From Haplomitrium mnioides (Eukaryota; Marchantiophyta; Haplomitriopsida; Calobryales): a DNA stretch of 27,027 nucleotides. The notes under the pieces are model-generated. The model was not told where the DNA came from and ran no database searches. It worked only from the letters and a program-made list of their open reading frames with translations. The stretch spans positions 1 to 27,027 of the forward strand of contig JBNGIS010032332.1 of the NCBI GenBank assembly GCA_049999725.1, written 5' to 3'. Every line of letters begins with the position of its first letter. The first letter of the stretch is position 1. Positions 1 through 10,753 of this stretch are shown one piece after another. The position numbers were made by a program, and so were the translations under genes.

Positions 1-24
1 AAAAAAAAAAAAAGTTCCTGTTTT

Positions 25-52
25 GAGTAGCCTGTTCCTCGTTCAAAGTAGC
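25..52 (-). repeat. Dispersed CTACTTTGAAC motif, copy S4
   Basis: Read on the minus strand, this stretch carries GCTACTTTGAAC, then an AG-AAC core, then GGCTACT. The same arrangement occurs at 19824-19860 (-), 20567-20602 (+) and 22755-22790 (+). This copy is the most diverged and is followed by a run of T (A at 1-13 on the plus strand) that reaches the window edge, so its full extent cannot be seen. The match is by eye. Confidence 0.45.
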
Positions 53-275
53 GGCTGTTAGTTGCAGGTTCTAGGGCTCTCTACAACACTCGTCTCCTTT
101 TTTGAACATAGGTTAGTTCTTGTGCTAGATACATTCTCTCCATGGGCCTTCCTCTCTATGGTTGCACCACATACACCATTTGATAGTCTCGTCCCTCATC
201 ATAGGAGCTTTCTTCTAGTGTCTCTTCTACCCAATAGGCTGGTGGTCTTGGATATCAAACAAGCTATAAGGGTGT

Positions 276-1538
276 CTAACAACCTGATTCCATATGTCCG
301 TGCTTCTTGCACCTTGCGCACCATAGGTTCTCTTGAAATTCAGCTGTTGATCTCCTCTTAGGTGTCCAAAGAGCCTGCTTGGTCTGCAGCTTCTCCATCT
401 GACGATTAAGGTGATCCATCTTCTGTTGAGTCTTGAATTTAGGGGCATGCTTAGGTGTATTTTTCTTCTTAGCTTTTTACGAGAGCTCTGATGAAGAACT
501 ACTGGTTTCAGAGCTGATATTGGTTTTAGTAGATTTACAATTGGTAGAAGAGAGAGAGTGTCACTTTCCCTTCCTCTTCTTCCTCTTCTTCTTTTTGGTT
601 TCCTCTGATGAGGCTGATTTGTGGTGTCTGGCTATTTGACTAGTCTCATACTTCTCAACTATTTTAATAGCTTCATCTAGAGTCTCTCGTCTCAAATTCC
701 ATACATGCTTCCCTTCTTTACCCTTCAAACCATCCAGATACCACTCCAATTCCACATCTGGATTTGGAGTCATTGTCACATGTGACCTCAGAGTTATAAA
801 TCTGCTGGTATACCTCCGCACTGACTCATTAGTTTTCTTTCTAATATGAGCCAACTTCTTCAGGGCCTTTAAAGAGTAAGCTGCCCCTTTGAATTCCGCA
901 ATCAACTTTGCTTTCAATTCAGCCCATGTAGCAGGTGGGGTTGGCAAATTTGCATACCACTCTAGGGCTTGACTTTTCAATAGTGCCCTTACTAATCTTA
1001 GACGATCTGCGTCTAAGGCTTCACCATTAGCTTTAGAGATATTTTCAAATTCTTTAGTCCAGACGTCCACATCTTCATGGTCTTTTCCTTTGAAATTTAG
1101 ATACTTCAATTTTCTTCTGAGATTCTGAAGAACTAGATTAGCCATCATTGGAAACAGAACAACTAGTACTGCACCTCTTCCTAATGCAATACTAGGTACA
1201 GCTGATATAGGTGCAAGTGAAGGACCACTCCCTAGAGCACTAGGGGGTGTGGCTGAATTTTTAGAAGAAGAAGGAGAAGGAGAAGACGAAGAAGATGGTA
1301 GGTTTATTTTAGGAAAGGAGGTTAATCTTATAATACCCCATAGGGCACTACTATTAGACCACTCAAATAGAAAGGATGGTGACTGAGGTTCAGAAGGCTG
1401 CACTGGTCCCTCTGAATTCTTTCCACTACCCCCAACCTCTACCTCCTTTGATTTTAGCTTGAACTCCTCTCGTCTCTCCAGCCTTACCTCTCTCTCTTTC
1501 CTTTGTCTCTCTTTATCCTCTTGTGAAAGTTCACGCAT
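276..1538 (-). pseudogene. Broken Ty3/gypsy gag with CCHC zinc knuckle
   Basis: Retrotransposon capsid/nucleocapsid gene in one minus-strand frame. The first 325 residues from the ATG at 1536-1538 include a charged N-terminus, a Ser/Pro linker, and a capsid core of the Retrotrans_gag type (FKGKDHEDVDVWTKEFE, then LVRALLKSQALEWYANLP and the AEFKGAAYSLKALKKLAHIR segment). A Lys/Arg tail ends at a TGA (561-563). The same frame then runs on without an indel through a TAA (477-479) to a perfect CX2CX4HX4C knuckle at 279-320 (CARCKKHGHMESGC) and a TAG (276-278). Gag-like residues with further stops continue toward position 1. Three in-frame stops in one continuous gene point to decay by point mutation. 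Protease and pol would lie beyond the left edge of the window. The family call is firm; the lineage is not resolved. Confidence 0.88.
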
Positions 1539-1736
1539 TCACATACCCTCCCTATCCTAATTGCTCCAAGTTATGTCTCTCACACTCTTTTCGACAAAAC
1601 AGAACAAAAAAATACTTAAATAAAGAATACTCTAAAAATCCAAAAAGAGTAAACACTAGCTATGAGGTTAAGAACAAAATTTTGGATACTACTAGTATAA
1701 CAGGTTCTTAACACATACACTCAAAAGTATAACTTA

Positions 1737-1756
1737 GATCCCTGGAAACGGTGCCA
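1737..1756 (-). other. Gypsy primer-binding site, tRNA-Asp type
   Basis: On the minus strand this reads TGGCACCGTTTCCAGGGATC. It differs at three positions from the PBS complementary to the 3' end of plant tRNA-Asp (TGGCGCCGTTGCCGGGGATC, from memory of gypsy elements). It lies about 200 bp upstream of the gag start in the same orientation, as expected, so the LTR should lie at higher coordinates. Confidence 0.75.
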
Positions 1757-3329
1757 AAAGCGTTCATGTCGTGGCATAGCAGCAAGCATTCACACCATTA
1801 TACGTGCATCTTGAGTTGTTCTTATGAGAGATCTAAAATTTACTATGTTTATATCAATTTTTGCCATTTTCAATCACTTAAGGCTAACTGAAACCTTCAT
1901 ATCAGTCTTTGTGCTGATTAGTCCCTCTTTATTTACTCTCTTCCGATGAACACCCAAGGAAAAAAAATCCCTTCAGACACTAGCAGATAAAATTTAAACC
2001 ATTTGTCATAGCAGACACAGATTCACTTGTCCCTCTTCAGAACACAAGTAGGATCTTTTCTTGACTCCAGGTACTCACCTACCTCTTGATCTCCAAGATC
2101 ATTTCTATAGATGAACAACAGTCAATGCCAGTCATTCACCAGCCTTTTTGTTGCTTAATTCTGCTCCTCTAGCCACTGATCAAGAGACTTGACTTCAGTG
2201 CACACCACTACTTCTCCATCTTCACCTCTAAGTTATGTTGTAGCCAAATTAAAAGCCTATAGAGCTAAGACACACACAAGTAGGTTCGTGGAATGAATAT
2301 TTAAGTTAGAATTCCAGAAGGTCACTCCTCCTTATCTTGCTGTCTCTCAACCAAGAAGCACAACAGCCCTCCCTGAAACTCTGCACACTTAACCCCAAAG
2401 TCACTACTCTTATATGAATAAGATCTCTATTCTATTATCTAGACTCCCAATCCCACATGCAATGCTCAAGGACACTCCTTCTCTACAACACCCATGACTA
2501 CTCGATCTAGAATCTGTCTAATAGATTCAAAAACCTTTGCTCACTTCTCTAATTTCAGAGAAGGCACCTCACTGTTGGCTACCACACAATCAATAAGCGA
2601 TTTCTCATTGAATTTGAAACTATGCAGATGCTCATGCTCCTTCCACTGCCATCCCTATATGCACAACAACACTGAACATCCATACACTCTATCTTGAAAT
2701 CAAATTCTCCTTTATTTCATAATTTCACAATACAGATCTTCAGATGCAACACTTCAACAAGATCTGGATTGCAAAGGTTAGGGAGTGCTCTCTCTCTCTC
2801 TCTTCTCATTCAACAATTTCATGCCCAAGAGAGCTCTCTCAAAAAACTCACAGAGAAACAACTACCAAAACAACAGTTATCCCCTTCTGTTGATCCCCAC
2901 GAACCTTTCCTATAAGAACCTAACTATCTAAAGCTAACTCTTGAAAACTAGTATTCTAACCAATATTTAATAATATTAAAACTAACTAACTAATATCCCC
3001 TCGCTCTCTTCTTTCTGTTTTCTTCCATGAGAACTAAACTAAGTAAATGTTCTTATACTAATTTAACTAGCTTCTCACTAACCTAACTTCTAACTTATTT
3101 TCCTACTAGAACTATGACTAGGGAACGTTCTTAAATTAAGTCTCAACTAACTTATCTTCCTATTAGAACTAATGCTAAGAAATGGTCTTATGCTAATTAC
3201 TACTAGTTTAACTCCCTATTAGAACTAGTACTCTTATTTGTTCTTGTACTAATTCTTACCAACTTAACTTCTTATTAGAACTAATACTAGTATAAGTTCT
3301 TATGCTACTTTCTATTAACTTAACTCTTA
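1757..3329 (-). mobile_element. Probable LTR of the gypsy element, interrupted
   Basis: About 1.6 kb without coding potential, placed directly outside the PBS where the 5' LTR should be. The LTR edge next to the PBS may be the TG at about 1769. A TATA-like string on the minus strand (TTCATATAAGAG) lies near 2405-2425. The other edge is not visible because the copia element inserted at 3334; this LTR may resume after 11042. No second copy is in the window, so the call rests on position alone. Confidence 0.5.
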
Positions 3330-3334
3330 ATTTC
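3028..3334. repeat. 56-57 bp tandem array
   Basis: About five diverged units, each with TAGAACTA followed by a TTCTTATGCTAATT-like segment and an AACTTAACT end. The TAGAACT anchors fall at 3107, 3164, 3220 and 3276, a spacing of 57, 56 and 56 bp. A looser first unit begins near 3028. The array stops at the target site of the copia insertion and does not visibly continue after 11042. Confidence 0.75.
3330..3334. repeat. Copia target-site duplication, left copy
   Basis: ATTTC lies directly before the LTR. The same five bases lie directly after the other LTR at 11038-11042. A 5-bp duplication is the usual size for Ty1/copia integration. Confidence 0.85.
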
Positions 3335-3626
3335 TATTGAATGTTAAAGCCCGGTAGTTCATACAATCTAAATGAAGAATGTGGGAATAAGTATGTGTAA
3401 TAAAACATCAACTCTTCTGCTCCTTCTCTTCTCAATTTCACAATCTCTTATATATATATATATATATATATATAATCATTTGTGTGTACAAAAGTAATAG
3501 GATTATAAGGTGATATGCTAATCATATAAGATTAGTACTAACCTTAATCTTAAATCATAGAATCTAATCATAGATTAAAGACTAATGCTATATTAGTCTA
3601 ATCATCTTACTATATGTATTATAATA
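3335..3626 (-). repeat. Copia 3' LTR
   Basis: About 292 bp matching 10754-11037 over its whole length. I count roughly 22 substitutions over about 265 aligned bases, mostly C/T or G/A, plus small indels. A (TA)n run at 3449-3474 is expanded compared with the short TATATAT in the other LTR. On the minus strand the ends are TATTATAATA and TTCAATA, where the other copy ends TTCAACA. Confidence 0.92.
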
Positions 3627-3635
3627 TTTCTCCTT
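3627..3635 (-). other. Copia polypurine tract
   Basis: On the minus strand AAGGAGAAA abuts the first base of the 3' LTR, which is where plus-strand DNA synthesis is primed. It is short but in exactly the expected place. Confidence 0.7.
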
Positions 3636-3997
3636 GGTTATAACATGGGGAATGTTGTAGCCACACGTAAGATAGATATTAAACATATGATAGAATACCA
3701 TCAGCACTAAAAAAAAAAATCCATATGAAATATAAAAGTGTTGCCTCATTAAAACCCTCTCATACGCCAACGAGGGAAAGAGTACAACCACCATTTATAG
3801 ATAGATATAGAAGTTATATAGTGACCAAAAAAGAAGTAATGATAAGAAAATTGGTTATATGCCAAATAGATAATCTGAAAATAATGATCATATGATATTT
3901 TGAAAAAGATAACATGAGCAAAAAATAGAATATAAAGATATATCGGAGATAAAAAAATAATGATGTTGATAAGATAATAAAAGAATATTTGATGAAG

Positions 3998-4730
3998 TTA
4001 AGACAATAAAGTTGATAATCTCCATAAACCAAGTAGATGACAAAAATGCTGATGTAGTGTCGGAGATAAAACCTTAGTAAATATATCGGCAACATTCTCC
4101 TTACTGGAGATAACTTGCACAGAAATAATGTCATCAAGTTGCTCATGAGTGAAGAAAACTTTGGAGCGATGTGTTTTATGCGATCTTCTTTAATAAATCC
4201 ATGTGAGACATGTTGTACATATGCCAAGTTATTTTCAAAAATAATAGTAGGGTTAGATATACAAGACAAACCACAATGTAAATAAACATGATCAAGCATC
4301 ATTCATAGGTATATGCACTCCTTACTAACTTCATATAGAGCAATGATCTTGAATGGTTTGAGAATGTACAAGTCAAAGTCTGCTTTGTACTTTTCCATGA
4401 TATAGCTGTAGAGCCATATAGGAATATATAATTGATTTGGGATTTAGCATTATCAAAACCCAACAGGTATCCCACATCCACATAGTTGATAAGAATTTGA
4501 TAGGTATTAGTTGGGAAAAAGAGTCCCATGTCAATTGCGTCTTGTAAGTATATGAAAATACACTTGATACTATTCCAATACTTGATAGTAGGTTGTGAAC
4601 TATGTCTTGCAAGCAAGTTCACAGCAAATGAAATATCAAGGTATGTTTGATTAGCAAGATACATAAGAGCTCCTATATCGGAGAGACATGGTATCTTAGA
4701 TCCAAGGATTGGCTCTATATCTTTCCGTTT
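3998..4730 (-). pseudogene. Copia RNase H domain, frameshifted
   Basis: The C-terminal part of pol, which degrades the RNA strand of the RNA:DNA hybrid. It continues in the RT frame after a TGA at 4731 and shows the conserved copia block ALMYLANQTYLDISFAVNLLAR, a WNSIKCIFIYLQ segment, a D in NYVDVGYL, and TAISWKSTKQT. A frameshift near 4350 moves the reading to another frame (IIALYEVSKECIYL), where a TGA at about 4303 precedes CGLS....IIFENNLAYVQ and IKEDRIKHIAPKF. A second shift near 4140 leads to FFTHEQLDDIISVQV, then ADIFTKVLSPTLHQHF, ending at a TAA (3998-4000). The order and motifs leave little doubt about the domain. It is not functional. Confidence 0.88.
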
Positions 4731-5632
4731 TCAGAAAATATCTTTGTCTCTTTCTAGTGATCTTATCTCCATAGGGGATGTAATTGGATGAGATTTATCC
4801 ATTTTGAATTGTTTAAGTATTTTCTTAGTATAAGTATTCTGATGCATCAATATGCCATCATCGAGATACTCAAATTGTAATCCTAAACAATACTTGGTTT
4901 TACCAATATCCTTTATATCAAAAGTTTTCTTAAACATAGAAATAGTTTGCTCAAGTAATGATTGGTGACCAAAAAGGTTTATATCATCAATATATAATGC
5001 AACAATTATAAATTTTTTGTCGATATTCTTAATTAATAAACTTGGTGCAATGTCATCAAAGTGAAAACCCATGGCGATCATCTCCTCATGAAATCTATAA
5101 TACCATATTTGACCACTTTGTTTTAGTCCATAAATAGATCGAAGGATATGGACTGCATATCCACCCTTGGCTAGAGGCATGGATTGATGCATAGAGGGGA
5201 CAATAGGTTTTTTCTCCCTAGAGTGCATCTCATGGACTATAGGTCCTAACCCAGTACTACCACCACTTGGTGTAATGATGGTCGATGGTAAAGAGGTAGA
5301 TGGGTTGCTAAATGGTTTACTCTTAGTGACATTCTCCCCCTGAATATGATAGATATTCCTTTCAATAAGCTCTGGGGGAGCCTTCATGTAGATTTGGGTA
5401 TCTAGAAGCCCGTATAGGTATGCTATCACAACATCCATCTAATGTGTAATGAGCTCATGTCATAGAGAAAAGCCTACTAGGAACCAATATGTGATAGCAT
5501 CCATTATTGGGTCGTATGTGAGATTGTAGTCTCTCCCATGTACTTGTGTATAGTCTTTGGCTACAAGGCGTGTCTTATATCTGACAATTTCACCTTTTTC
5601 AGTTTTCTTCTTCACAAAAATTCACCTATATC
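4731..5632 (-). pseudogene. Copia reverse transcriptase, with in-frame stops
   Basis: Reverse transcriptase of the copia RVT_2 type, in one minus-strand frame. The N-terminal block (IFVKKKTEKGEIVRYKTRLVAK, then TQVHGRDYN and DPIMDAITY) contains stops at GYR*, FSL* and ITH*. The open part starts at MDVVIAYLYG (5438, motif A Asp kept) and includes IYGLKQSGQIWYYRF, the catalytic YIDD at 4983-4994, and GKTKYCLGLQFEYLDDGILMH. Both visible catalytic Asp positions survive. Between APPELIE and the ILRSIYGLKQSG block there are about 65-70 residues, rich in Ser, Thr and Pro, where relatives I recall have about 20, so this copy seems to hold an in-frame insertion or a badly diverged segment. The frame ends at a TGA (4731-4733) and continues into RNase H. 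Confidence 0.92.
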
Positions 5633-5697
5633 CGATTAAATTAGCATAAGAGAGAATAGAGACTAAAGGTCCCAATACCTTCCTTTGTATCATGGAA

Positions 5698-6060
5698 TCA
5701 AGTTCTGAATCCATTGTCTTTTTTCCACTCTATCCGCTTAAAACTATCCATAGCTTCTTTGACAAATCTAGGATTAGGTGGTGTATCGGATATAGTCCGT
5801 GAAACAAGGAATGCGAAATGGTCATCCACATCTACACACTCTCTTTGCCATATAACCTCTATATCCATATAGTGGACTGAGATCTCTTGATTATCAAGGT
5901 ATTCTAATAAGGAAATAGTCGATTGAGATAGTAATGGTGTAGACGAAGATGCTTTCATGACATCAACTAAGAATGTAGTTCTCTTAGTCAAAACATTTTG
6001 CCTAGGTTGAGAGTCTTTTGAGCCAAGAGGGCATCCTCTCTTTTGCGTTGGTACTTGGTC
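5698..6060 (-). pseudogene. Copia pol linker between integrase and RT
   Basis: An open stretch of 97 codons (5698-5991) and its upstream neighbour lie between the integrase and RT blocks. The residues ISVHYMDIEVIWQRE and FLVSRTISD, then FVKEAMDSFKRIEWKKD, correspond in position to the variable linker and the ECRQRNDWPKWK-type region before RT. Conservation is weak, the upstream part is in another frame, and stops separate it from both neighbours. The call rests mainly on position. Confidence 0.55.
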
Positions 6061-6230
6061 AACTGCTGGTTTTGAAATATCCTAAGTTCTTGCAAGAATA
6101 TTCATCGCAAGAATATGTGACCTAGTTACATTTGCAATTTCATTAAAAGAATCTAGCAATTGTTCGGCTGTTTTGGCTAAGTGAAGAAGTCTCTTGACCT
6201 CATCCTCACCTTGCGTTGCTCTTTGATCTA

Positions 6231-6852
6231 TTTGTATAGTAGATATATTCTCTCATTGGAGTTTTTTTTTCGATAAAGAAGAATTTTTTTTTCAAAAAGA
6301 GATGGAAATATATCCTCATAGAAATGGCAATCAGCTAATCTGGCTTGAAACACATCAGCTGTGGATGGTTCCAGATAGCGTATAATAGACGGTGAGACAT
6401 ATCCTACATAAATGCCTTTTTGCCTCTAAGGTCCCATCTTAGTACTTTTCGATCCCATAATCGGAACTAAGACTTGACAACCAAAAACTCGCAAATGGGA
6501 TAAGTTTGGCATCTGACCATAAGCAAGTTGGTGAGGTGATAATGAATTAAAAGCTGATGGTTGATATTTTAATAATGATGTAGCATGTAGTACTACATGG
6601 CCCCATGCAGAAACTGGTAAGTTGGTCTGCATTAACATAGGCCTAGCAATCATTCGAATGTTGCGTATAACTCTTTCGGCTATTCCATTTTGAAAATGGA
6701 CATATGCCATAGAGTATTAGGTATCTATACCCATAGTCATGCAAAAGTCATCAAAAGTTTTAGATGTAAACTCCCCCTCATTGTCATCCCTTAGAATTGT
6801 CACTAGATTTTCTGGAAATTGAGCTTTTAATTTCAGAATATGAGTCAGTATC
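6231..6852 (-). pseudogene. Copia integrase, C-terminal half only
   Basis: Integrase joins element DNA to the target. What is left begins within the rve core: LKAQFPENLVTILRDDNEGEF (the second catalytic Asp region), FDDFCMTMGID, a TAA (6717-6719), then VHFQNGIAERVIRNI, IARPMLMQTNLPVSAWGHVVLH (with the catalytic Glu in the GIAER segment) and LSHLRVFGCQVLVPI. After a TAG near 6427 the frame continues with GIYVGYVSPSIIRYLEPST and ARLADCHFYED, the usual downstream block. The N-terminal zinc-binding HHCC domain, the first catalytic Asp and the whole protease are missing between this and gag. The junction lies at about 6850. This is a deletion, not just decay. Confidence 0.88.
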
Positions 6853-7647
6853 CTAAGAAAAATTAAGTTTCAGGTAGATAGTTTGTAACATGTGATTCTC
6901 TAGAACAGCAAGGTCATCACCTTTAAGGATATAGTCACTTAAATTATCTTGTTGCTCAAGGAATATACTATGGTTCTCTTGATCATGTTGTTTGCTCTGA
7001 TCCTGGGCATACAGTGCCACCAAGTGTGCAGGTATTCTACACATTTTCTGAGCATGACCTAGTGTACCACATCTGGTGCATCTCATTGAGTCTCTAGTAT
7101 TACTAGATGAAGGCATGTTTCTACCTCTGTTTTGAGGTCTTGCACCTCTCTTTCCCCTTGTGATAAATTTTCTAGAAAATCCCCTGCCTTTGCTTCTCCC
7201 CTTGAATTTTGTATTATGAGTTCTAGTCATAGGAGCTTTTCCCTTGTTTTAGGTCTGCCGATTAGAACCAAATCTGGCTCTTTTACTTGGCTATCCTCTT
7301 GTTATTACTGGTCTATTATAATGTATTTCAGGTGGATGAGAAATAGGTAAAGTACCAGGGGGTCTGGTTTTAGGCACATGGATAGTTTTAGTGTGATCAA
7401 ATTTGTCTTTAAGATTGTCCCACAAAATCCTTGGGTTGCTCTCATTGAGATATTGCCGCTTCATTAGGTCAGACAGATGGTGTCTTAAAAACACCAAAGA
7501 TTGAGCCTTTTGCTGAGCGGTAACATCCTCATATGTGAGGATTATGGTTTCCAATCCCTTGGAGACCAGATGTACTGCAGCATCTAAAGACCAAGAGAGG
7601 TAATTCTCCCCCTCAATGATCAGACTCGTAAAATTAAGCTTTTCCAT
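6853..7647 (-). pseudogene. Copia gag with internal deletion
   Basis: Capsid/nucleocapsid part. The likely start is the ATG at 7645-7647 (MEKLNFTSLIIEGENYLSW), although an in-frame ATG lies 45 bp upstream. The N-terminal block (LVFLRHHLSDLMKRQYLNE, then LWDNLKDKFDHTKTIHVPK) is typical of plant copia gag. Right after VPK the expected capsid C-terminal part, perhaps 110-130 codons, is absent. A short Pro-rich bridge leads through a TAG (7291-7293) and a TAA (7249-7251), still in the same frame, to a basic region (GRSKGRGFSRKF) and a CX2CX4HX4C knuckle (CTRCGTLGHAQKMC). The remaining residues end at about 6853, where the sequence jumps into integrase. Confidence 0.87.
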
Positions 7648-7692
7648 CCTACAGGCTAAATTTTTTAAAAGGAATGAATAAAATGAAAACAA

Positions 7693-10600
7693 AAAAGATG
7701 ATGTATTTTCAAGAATGAGCAGAGTTCTGTTCTATAATGATAGAACGCCTTTAGTTTTTATAGTTATTTGAAAAGTACAGTTCTACAACAAAAGGTTATA
7801 ACAGAGTTATTATAAGAATAACTTCTCTCTTCTTCTTGCAGTAGGCAAGGGGTTGACTTTATAAATGCCAAACTAAGTGTTGGTGTAGGTTTTTGATGAG
7901 GTCAACATGTCACTAACAAAGTTTGATACAAAGAATTGACTCCTCCATGCATCAGCAGGCTAATGAAGTTTGCTTGAAATCCCACAATTTGCAATCAGGT
8001 TTTGAAAATTTGAACGAGAATATATGTTGTTGTAGTTCTGATAGAAAATAGATGTTGATAGTTGATGTGGTCCCAAATATGATTCTAAACCCTCTGGATC
8101 AATTGTGGCCTCTAGCCAACTTAATTATACTGAATCTGTGAGCCAACTGATCAGTTTGGATTATTTAACCAATTTCAAAATCAATAAGTTGGACTTTGAA
8201 TTTTGAATTTCTGAATAATCTACTCTGTGTATATTTGATGAACAATAATTAGATTTTAGACAATATCATATATCAAGTTATCATACTTCCTCTCACTTTT
8301 TAGGTGGTGTTTACTGTACTGATGTCAATCTCAGATTTTGTAATTATGTGAAAATAGAGTAGTAGCTCACATGAATGACAAGACAAGTATATAGACCTAT
8401 GTTGAACACTCACACAGTGTATTATAAGCTCAATCAGACAGATAAACCCTTGTAAGGTCCTTGAAATGTTCAATTGACAAATTCAGAGTATATAGGTATG
8501 TCAATTTGGAGTTCTATAGATTTGAATGTCAATTGTACAAGTCATATTCTAGAATTCAGCTCACAGAATATAGTTTTGTGTATTTCTGACTCCAATTGTG
8601 CTTCACAAATGAAAATTCATGCTCAGGAACAGTCAATTGCATAACATGAATGTTATGATATGTTACTTGAGAAGACCAAAAATCGTAAAGGTCACTGTGA
8701 TGTCATTTCTGAACGAAATGTAAAAATGAATGGTCAAATTGTTTGCCAGGATTAGGCGATCCTTTCTAAGTAATTAGATTTGAAAATAAGATCGACTAGA
8801 GCGCATAAAGATTGATTGAAAGAATCAAAACTCTCCCCCTTTACCAACAGTTAGGTTTGGTAGATAGTTTAGGTTTGGGGATAAAATGGTGCTTCGGAAG
8901 TTCCTTTATGCAGGTTCGGCAAACTTAGTAGCTTCGGATTAGAATCTAGTTGCTTCGGCAAATTAGATAGGCTTGGTATATGATCTCGAGCTTCGGCTGC
9001 TTGGTTCCTAACCTGACCAAAGGTCGCTTCACCAGCGACACCCAAATAATCCCATAAAAAGAATGAGAAACTCATGCACATGTATAAGAACCTCTTGCTC
9101 GTAAGCCATTCAATGGTTACTTACAAGAGACCCCCTCACTCCTTGCATCTGGGGGTGGGCTTTGGCTCTAGCCTCTCCAAATGTGACATATGTTGAGCTT
9201 AGATTGGGTAAAAAAAATAGATAGGAATGGCTTCCCCTCTGAGCTAGAATAGTTTTGTATTTTTGTATTTTCTTTTTTTTTTCTCCAAATGTCAAAACTA
9301 TGATAAAAAGCCGCTTCGGTATTCCCTTAGTCCTTTCAAACTTTCCCTTGTCACCGAATAGAGGCCCTCAAACTTTTAATAAAATAATATAAACTTGTCG
9401 AAATAGAAACAAATCGCCTTTTTGGCTTTTAAGAAGCTCTTCAAATAGAATATAATAAATTCAAAATAGTGATAAAGCACTAATCCAATATATGAAAAAG
9501 AGATTTGAACTTTCAAAGTTTACCAAATGACCAAGTTCAAACTTTCGCCAAAACAATGATAGGTCGCCGCTGCAATAAATATGCTTCAACTTTTGAAATC
9601 TCTTTGTTCACACCCTTTCGAACTTTCAGAAAACAGTGTCAAAACTTCAATTTCTTACTGTTTCACCACTGAATAGCCTTCTTCACAAGTCGAACTTTCA
9701 GAAAATTCGAATTTCAAACTTTTGCCAACGTCAAACTTTCAAACTTTATTAGACTTGAAATAGTGATGTATCACCGCTTCCACACCTTGATGACCCTTTG
9801 AAAAAGATCAATCAGTGTCGAAACACTAATATATCACCGAAACAGCGCGCTTCCTCTACGTGTTTGAATTCTCCTCAAGATTTTAGTCGTTTGAAATCTG
9901 AGGATTGCATCCTTGATCCTTGATGAAATTGTTCGATTCGAATTGATGTGTGTTCAGAATTTGATTGCACACAATGTGCTAATCAATTGGATCCAAAATT
10001 CCTCAAGAATGGTGAAGAATCTGGGTAAAACAAAAAACTGCAATATGCTTGATATTTGCTTCAATTCTTGATAAAAACTTGTGATTCTTGTTGGCAGAGG
10101 ATTGCCTCCTGTGGGCGACCTTGATTTTCAAGAAGTTCCTTCCAATGTGAGTAATTTTGTGATACAGAATGATCTCATATTCGCTTCATAGCCAGATTTG
10201 ATTCATCTGCAAATCTTCAACCATCCGCAATCTGTAATTGAATTGGACTTCTTCAAAAAACAATAGTAAATTTCTCTTCAATCGATGTCCTTCATGTCCA
10301 TTTAGATTGATTGAATAAATTCTGAATCTTAAATTGAATCAATCTGATGAAAAACTTGAGCTCGGCTTCAATTCAAAAAATCTGATGTATTCATCTGATT
10401 CTGGATGTAATTCTTCAAAATTTTGTCATAGGTAGTCTCGCAATTCCCTCGCAAACCTACTTCTGCTTCAAATCGAACGTAGAAATGTCAAAAAAAAAAG
10501 AATGAGATCTGCTTCTGAAAATTTTCCAAACTATGAAGGATCGTAGGGTATGAACTTGAAGGAAGAATATAATATATTATTATATTATATAAAACTATTA

Positions 10601-10740
10601 TATAAAGAAAACTTAAAATTTGAATATATTAGAGTATAGAGGGAAGCAAACTGGGATTTATGAACAGATTTTGAAAGAAAAAAATGTGCAGTTCATGGGA
10701 AGAAAATGATTTCAAAATTTTTTTTTCATGGAGCTACTCT
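7693..10740 (-). other. Long copia leader without genes
   Basis: About 3.05 kb between the 5' LTR and gag. I see no protein domain in it; the open frames are short and not convincing. It holds clusters of GCTTCGG (about 8890-9010 and 9312) and of CAAACTTTC or CGAACTTTC (about 9330-9760), the second also seen outside the element at 11050-11130 and 26280-26320. An AT-only stretch lies at about 10568-10605. Copia leaders are usually far shorter, so a nested insertion is possible, but I could not define its ends. Confidence 0.5.
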
Positions 10741-10753
10741 CGTGCTGATAATG
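10741..10753 (-). other. Copia primer-binding region
   Basis: The minus strand reads CATTATCAGCACG directly after the end of the 5' LTR. TATCAG is shared with the initiator-Met type PBS (TGGTATCAGAGC), and I recall TTATCAGCACG at this place in other plant copia elements. The position is right; the priming tRNA is uncertain. Confidence 0.5.

Noticed and set aside
227-448. 73-codon minus-strand open frame
   Set aside because: It overlaps the gag zinc-knuckle region in a different frame; the CCHC frame explains the sequence.
4731-5632. Active reverse transcriptase, because YIDD is intact
   Set aside because: Stops in the N-terminal part, the stop before RNase H and the missing protease and integrase half rule it out.
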